A stretch of DNA of 64,000 nt from Zeus faber (lineage: Eukaryota > Chordata > Actinopteri > Zeiformes > Zeidae). Both the position numbers and the translations under genes were made by a program. The stretch lies in contig CAUIJY010000071.1 in NCBI GenBank assembly GCA_960531495.1, forward strand, positions 1,364,001-1,428,000, written 5' to 3'. Below the pieces are notes generated by a model that was not told the origin of the DNA, searched no databases, and saw nothing but the letters and a program-made list of their open reading frames with translations. The first letter of the stretch is position 1. Every line of letters starts with the position of its first letter. Shown here piece by piece: positions 59,713 to 64,000 of this stretch.

Positions 59713-60400
59713 GTTTGATCTTGAGTGTGTAAAGTTTTGTTATTTTTCGAGTTTCTTAAGGCCCCAAAAGTCAGGTTAACACTTCAATTCAACACAGTGC
59801 CATGCCCACATTGTGTGACGAAAACCCAATGTTTTAATAAATTTAATCCCCAAAGTGTCTTGTAGACACTCGCGAACTTTGAAGTCGATCTGATGAATCC
59901 CCTAGGAGTTTGCGCACATTAAATCCAATATGGCCACCTTCCTGTTGGTTGGGTGTCGGTCATGGCGGCAATATAATTTTTTTTGAGTCTAGTGATGTTA
60001 CATTAATATACCCAATTTCATGTTAAAAAGTGAATAGGTTTGATGTTTTGAAATTTTCAACAGGGCGTGTCCGGTCATTTTGCCATGCCCAAGCACGGAA
60101 CCCATAGAATATCAATTGCCACACTGGGACTGACGAGTGCACAAAGTTTCGTGAATTTCCAAGTATCTTTTGGAACATGAAATTTAACGTGTTGCCACGC
60201 CCACACCGTGTGCCAAAAAATATATATATTTTGATAATGTTAAGCTGTGAAGGTGTCTTGTAGACACTCGTCAAGTTTGAAGCCGATCCGATAAATCGCC
60301 AAGGAGGAGTTTCGCTAAAGTACAAAACATAAATATGACTAAAAAGTCAGGAAAATTAAAAATGGCCGACTTCCTGTTGGGTTTTGTGAGAAAAAAAAAT
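59699..60400. repeat. Two-copy direct repeat of an interspersed element
   Basis: A 21-bp word ending in GTGAATAGGTTTGAT occurs exactly at 59699-59719 and 60023-60043. Further matches follow: GTGTCTTGTAGACACTCG near 59856 and 60252 with TTTGAAG..CGATC downstream, then ATGGCC..CTTCCTGTTGG near 59932 and 60363. The copies are diverged and their spacing drifts from 324 to about 430 bp. This looks like a known kind of fish interspersed repeat, but the family could not be named. No credible ORF is present. Confidence 0.65.
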
Positions 60401-60480
60401 ATATATATATATTTACGAAAGCCTGAACGGTTGCGATACTTCCATGGGTACCCGCTAAAAGGTGAGCAGAGCCATTTCAT

Positions 60481-60690
60481 GAAGTCTGCATAGATTAGAT
60501 AGGAATATTTTAGGTGGAAGTGTTGTACTGTTTAAGGCTGGACGAACAACTTTGTGGTTTTGGGGATGTATTGTTGAATGATGCATGAATAATAATTGTT
60601 AAATATTGTGGAGAGGAGAAATTGGATTGTTTGATGAGAACCGTAGTAAGGTAAGTTAAGGGAACGGGTTAGGAAACCCCCCTTCGAAGC
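60481..60690. other. Spacer, nothing recognised
   Basis: About 200 bp of AT-rich sequence with no supported feature. Confidence 0.4.
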
Positions 60691-60694
60691 GGCT

Positions 60695-61055
60695 GTGTGT
60701 TTAACTTGCGTAGTAATTCCACGTAACGTTTGGGCCCGTGTGTAGAGAATACATCCAGTATGCCTAAACTGAGCGACGTTTTGGTGATGAACAATGTTTA
60801 ACTCGTGAAGTAATTCCGAATCCCGTTTAGGCCCGGTTGTTGAAAAGACCTCCGAAATGCCTAAACTAAGTGATGTCTGGCGATGAAAAATGTTAAACTC
60901 AGCCTTCAGAAGGGTAGTCGATAGTCGGTAATTTCATTTAAGGGTGAAAGGCCCGGAATCATTTTTAAAGTAAAAAGGAAGCCAAGCATTTAGGGGTTAA
61001 AGGCCCGGTTCTTAGAGAAACCAAATATTAAAGGGTTAAAGGCCCAATTCACGTG
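60695..61055. repeat. Imperfect tandem repeats with recurrent GGCCC motif
   Basis: A 97-bp unit occurs about 2.2 times. Unit starts TTTAACTTGCGTAGTAATTCC (60699) and TTTAACTCGTGAAGTAATTCC (60797) are clear, and each unit holds a GCCTAAACT word and a GTTTRGGCCCG word. A partial third unit begins near 60890. Downstream, GGGTTAAAGGCCC-like words occur near 60942, 60993 and 61032. The segment lies 400-800 bp upstream of the retroviral gag pseudogene and could be part of a decayed LTR or leader, or an unrelated minisatellite. Confidence 0.6.
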
Positions 61056-61077
61056 ACTTAGCGTAAAATTGTATTGC

Positions 61078-61340
61078 CGGCTGTGTGAGTGAGAGTGTGC
61101 GCAACGAGGTACCTTGTGTGTGTGGAAAGAGAGGTACCATGCGTGTGTGTGAATGTGAGAGAGACCGCGGGCGTGTGTGTGTTTGAGACAGTCTTTGTGT
61201 TTAAGAGAGTGTGTGTTTGATAGAGTCTGTGCATGTGTGATAGAGGTTTTGTGTGTGTATGTGTATGAACAACCTCCTCAAATTGCCCTAGATAAAAGGG
61301 CAATATATAAAAAAAAAATACAAATAAAAAAAAAAAAGTT
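61078..61340 (+). repeat. TG/GA-rich degenerate repeat ending in SINE/LINE-like A-rich tail
   Basis: A degenerate TGTGTGTG/GAGAGA stretch is followed by TTGCCCTAGATAAAAGGGCAA and ATATATAAAAAAAAAATACA. A small stem (TTGCCC/GGGCAA) sits just before the A-rich end. This closely recalls the common fish retroposon ending 'GATAAAAGCGCTATATAAAT'. It suggests a decayed SINE or LINE 3' end, and places an element boundary at about 61340, directly upstream of the gag leader. Confidence 0.5.
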
Positions 61341-61468
61341 GACCTGTAATAACCTAAAAGACCACTAGTGGCGTAGCTGCACCAGAAACACATTGAGATC
61401 CGAACATTTGAGGTTTCCCCCTCCCACTTCTTCCCATGTCTTTTGTTCTCCTGCCATTCAAAAACATA

Positions 61469-63907
61469 ATGGAAAAGACCCCATCCCCCAGACCCGGCAC
61501 CAGTGAGATTCGTATTGAAGCTGTAGCTGAGCTCAAGAACAGAACAGAGCCAAAGTTCCATGCTTGAGAAACTTGGAAATTCCATAAATATGAACAAAAA
61601 TGGATCAAAGCAGGGTGGTGGTCGAAAGACACTACCCCGACAGCAGAAAACCGCACCAAGGTGATAGAGGAAGAAAAAAGACTGCTGGCTGAAGCAGGAG
61701 TGGATGCAAAAAACAACCCTGGATTAATGGGGGCTTGAAAGCGCAAGTTAAACAAGCAGCGTGCACAATGGGCGCTGGTTCAGCACATAATGACGGCATG
61801 GATTCGAGCGGAAATGATTGTCGAACGTCGCAATAAAATCAGAAATGCCGCAACCAAGGCAGTGGTAGAAGCCCAGAAGGAACCCTACCCCCCACAAGAA
61901 GACAAGTTACCACCCCTCCCCGAACCCATCCCCCAAGGTCACACCCCACTCCAACCACACACCACCCCATCCCGCTACCCCTCCCTGCTGGCCGATGAAG
62001 AAACACATCGGCACCCCCCCTCTCCGTACAACCCGAAGACCGAGCACACACCTGAAGCAACAGCGCCCCCTGTGCTGAGCAACCAGAAAATAGCCACCCC
62101 ACCCCCGCCAGAAATACAAGCACCCGTATTAGTAATGGAAGGCCCGATCCAAATCCATTTCCGAGTACAGCCCTCCCCAAAGCCATCTGACAGTGAGAAC
62201 AAGGACAATGATCAGACATCGCCCCCTAACGATCAAACAGACACAAAGAGTTTCTCTCCTCTAATACAGAGGACGACGAATGCACTTGCCAGTCCTACAA
62301 ACCACAAAAAGACATCAAGAAAGGAAAAAGAAATGTACCACAAGGGTTAGCCACGCAACTGTCACACTGACTGGACAATGTGGCCCACTACCAGAGGATG
62401 CCAACACAACCCATGTTCATCTCATAGCACCTCCTGCAGACGCTACAGCCAAACAACAACCCAAAGAAAAACAAAAGACCCGAAGCCAGCCCACACCTTC
62501 ACCTACCCCTGTAGTCCCCAAATACACCTTTAAGAAAACAAAACAAAGACACCCCACCCCCCTCCGCTCCTGGGAAGAAGAACCCATGTCAGACCACGAG
62601 ACTAAGACAAAAAAGTGGTCATTCAAAAACAGTGGCAGCTCCCGGGGAGAGTACACAAACGACAACAGAAGAAAAGGAACCCTTATAGCATCATCCAAAA
62701 GCCAGGCCAGAAGATCGTCAGCAATAGGGATAGTTACCCGCTCGAAAATTAGACAACGAGAGGAGGAACAAAAGCAGTCCGCCAAAAGAGAAACATTTGT
62801 TCCCTGGTACCACCGCGACATGCAGGCCCTCAAAGGCAACCTATCAGCGTTGGACAAAGGAGCTGCAGCATGGATCCGAATCTTCGAAAACCACACAGCG
62901 GCTGACACACTAGCCCTAAGAGATGTGTGAGCCATTCTCCGCGCAACAGCAGGAAACATCACCCTGACCTCCCTGGAAAGAGAAGTTAGAACCCTCACCA
63001 TGGCACACGAGCACCCATTCGACCAAATGCGGAATGACATATGGACAGCCATGAGAGAAACCTGGCCGACCAGACGCAACACAGTGGCCCTGGCAGGCCT
63101 GAGATTTAAAAATGGGGAAGAACCACACGCCTATCTCACATGAGCAAAGGAGCTCTGGAGTGATAGCACTGTAGAACGTCATGACCCCTGCCTAGTGGGT
63201 CTCCCCATGTACATGCAGATGCCAAATGCCAAAATGGCCTCCCAGGAGATGTCAGGCTGTAGCTCGCAGACACAGTTTGACTGTCAGACATGACCGAGAG
63301 ACAGTGGGAGAGCCATCTCATCCATCACCTGGAAAGACACATCAAAAAGCAAGAAGACGAATTCCTGGAGAAAGATTCCATACAAACCAGACTACCAAAA
63401 ATGCAGGTAAAAAAACTGGAAGATGAAGTCAATACGGACAAAAAGAAGAAAGCAACTGTGCAAGCAGTAGTCACCACCCCTGAAGCACAGGCCCCGCCCC
63501 AAACCGCGCCACTACAATGGACAGGACCACAGCCCCTAACTGTAACCCCCGCCTACCCACCAGCCCAGCACCTACCCCAATGGCAGCAGGCCTGGACTCC
63601 CTATGAATATCCCCAGCGGCAGTATCCAGGGGCCCCCGCACCCTCATACCCCCAAGGCCCCCCCCAATGGCAGCAACTGAGAGGGAGAGGACAATTCCAA
63701 TCCTCTAGAGGATGGGGAGGACCCGAGAAAACTACAGGATGTTTCATCTGTGGCCAAAGTGACCACTGGGCAAGGGAATGCCCCCAGAACCAACAACCCC
63801 AGCAATTATATAGAGGATCCTACCGCCCCCCTCAGAGAGGAAGAGGAGCTTCCTCGAGAGGAAAGGGAGGACCCCGCATGGACACCCCGCCATGGCATGG
63901 AGCATAG
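61469..63907 (+). pseudogene. gag: Endogenous retrovirus gag pseudogene
   Basis: This is an old gag copy. Gag would form the virion core. The first frame starts at ATG 61469 and is broken by TGA at 61565 and 61736. It remains open through a proline-rich region to TAG 62348. Near 62330 the coding similarity passes to another frame, which carries a capsid-like segment (FVPWYHRDMQALKGNLSALD, then a WIRIFENHTAADTLALRD stretch). That frame is stopped by TGA at 62928 and 63141. A second shift near 63240-63290 leads to the last frame (63290-63907): a charged helix, a P/Q-rich stretch, and a nucleocapsid with one CX2CX4HX4C knuckle (CFICGQSDHWARECP, 63740-63781). A single knuckle with HWAREC and the same-frame pol suggest a gamma/epsilon-like fish retrovirus. 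Two frame changes and at least four stops make it non-functional. The window ends before pol. Confidence 0.8.
63905..63907 (+). promoter_or_regulatory. Gag terminal UAG in frame with pro/pol
   Basis: The gag frame ends in TAG and the next 31 codons, in the same frame, are open to the window end. Gamma- and epsilonretroviruses express pol by reading through such a gag stop. No pseudoknot was modelled here. The reading is consistent with, but does not prove, ancestral readthrough. Confidence 0.5.
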
Positions 63908-64000
63908 AGGCGCCCAGGGGACATGGAAGTGGTGGTACAGACAAAAATAAATGCCGAACCAGTAGTGCCATGTACAATCCAAGGAATCACTGTCAATCCA
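63908..64000 (+). pseudogene. pol: Start of retroviral protease/pol frame, cut by window end
   Basis: Thirty-one open codons follow the gag stop in the same frame. They include a run (MEVVVQTKINAEPVVPC, then TIQGITVNP) like the strand that precedes the aspartic-protease active site in retroviral proteases. The catalytic DTGA motif would lie beyond the window. Whether the rest of pol is intact cannot be seen. Confidence 0.5.

Noticed and set aside
61058-61597. 179-codon minus-strand frame rich in TH repeats
   Set aside because: It is a translation of the TG-rich repeat and the antisense of the gag leader, hence low-complexity and without support.
62417-63082. 221-codon minus-strand frame
   Set aside because: It is antisense to the capsid part of gag, and the plus strand carries the retroviral similarity.

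Overview
The window looks like vertebrate, most likely teleost fish, heterochromatin. About 56 kb is satellite DNA carrying a duplicated full-length LINE of Tx1/L1 type. It is followed by 7.5 kb of decayed mobile elements: a hAT transposase tail, a retroviral gag pseudogene and short interspersed repeats. No host protein-coding gene, tRNA or rRNA is recognisable. The fish call rests on the kinds of repeats and is an inference.

Satellite (1-56455). There are two related monomers. The A monomer is about 208 bp. The B monomer is about 196 bp in the young subfamily and about 250 bp in the old one. They share their first ~50 bp, which begin with the word GCCCAT. In the young subfamily they form higher-order units such as B-B'-A-A (808 bp) and B-B'-A-A-A (1,016 bp), shuffled by larger duplications of 1.6, 1.8, 5.3, 5.9 and 6.3 kb offset. 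The array is head-to-head. Monomers read in one orientation up to 30369 and in the opposite orientation after 30373, with a 5-bp TGACA microhomology at the switch. Both arms contain an old block (about 170-5045 on the left, 50965-56455 on the right) whose individual variants match in mirror order. The young blocks between them are not mirror images.

LINE pair. A 5.4-kb non-LTR element lies on the minus strand at 31769-37198 and again at 40025-45454. Both copies have an open ORF1 (RRM-like fold plus CCHC knuckles) and an open ORF2 (APE endonuclease, reverse transcriptase, C-terminal CCHC). The two copies are one insertion plus an 8,256-bp tandem duplication that includes satellite on both sides. 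Even the homopolymer lengths agree (21 T, 11 G, 10 G). The insertion removed about 13 bp of satellite and made no target-site duplication.

Right flank (56456-64000). A 1.04-kb insertion with an A/T-rich tail splits the last satellite monomer, whose remainder is still visible at about 57497-57552. Then come a hAT transposase C-terminal fragment (58279-58530), a frameshifted LINE-like N-terminal reading frame (59411-59712), a two-copy direct repeat (59.7-60.4 kb), short tandem repeats rich in GGCCC, and a TG-rich stretch with a fish SINE/LINE-like tail. Last is a retroviral gag pseudogene (61469-63907) followed in the same frame, after a UAG, by the start of a protease/pol frame that runs off the window.

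Both the sharp inversion and the exact 8,256-bp duplication could be biological or assembly effects. Nothing in the sequence alone separates these.
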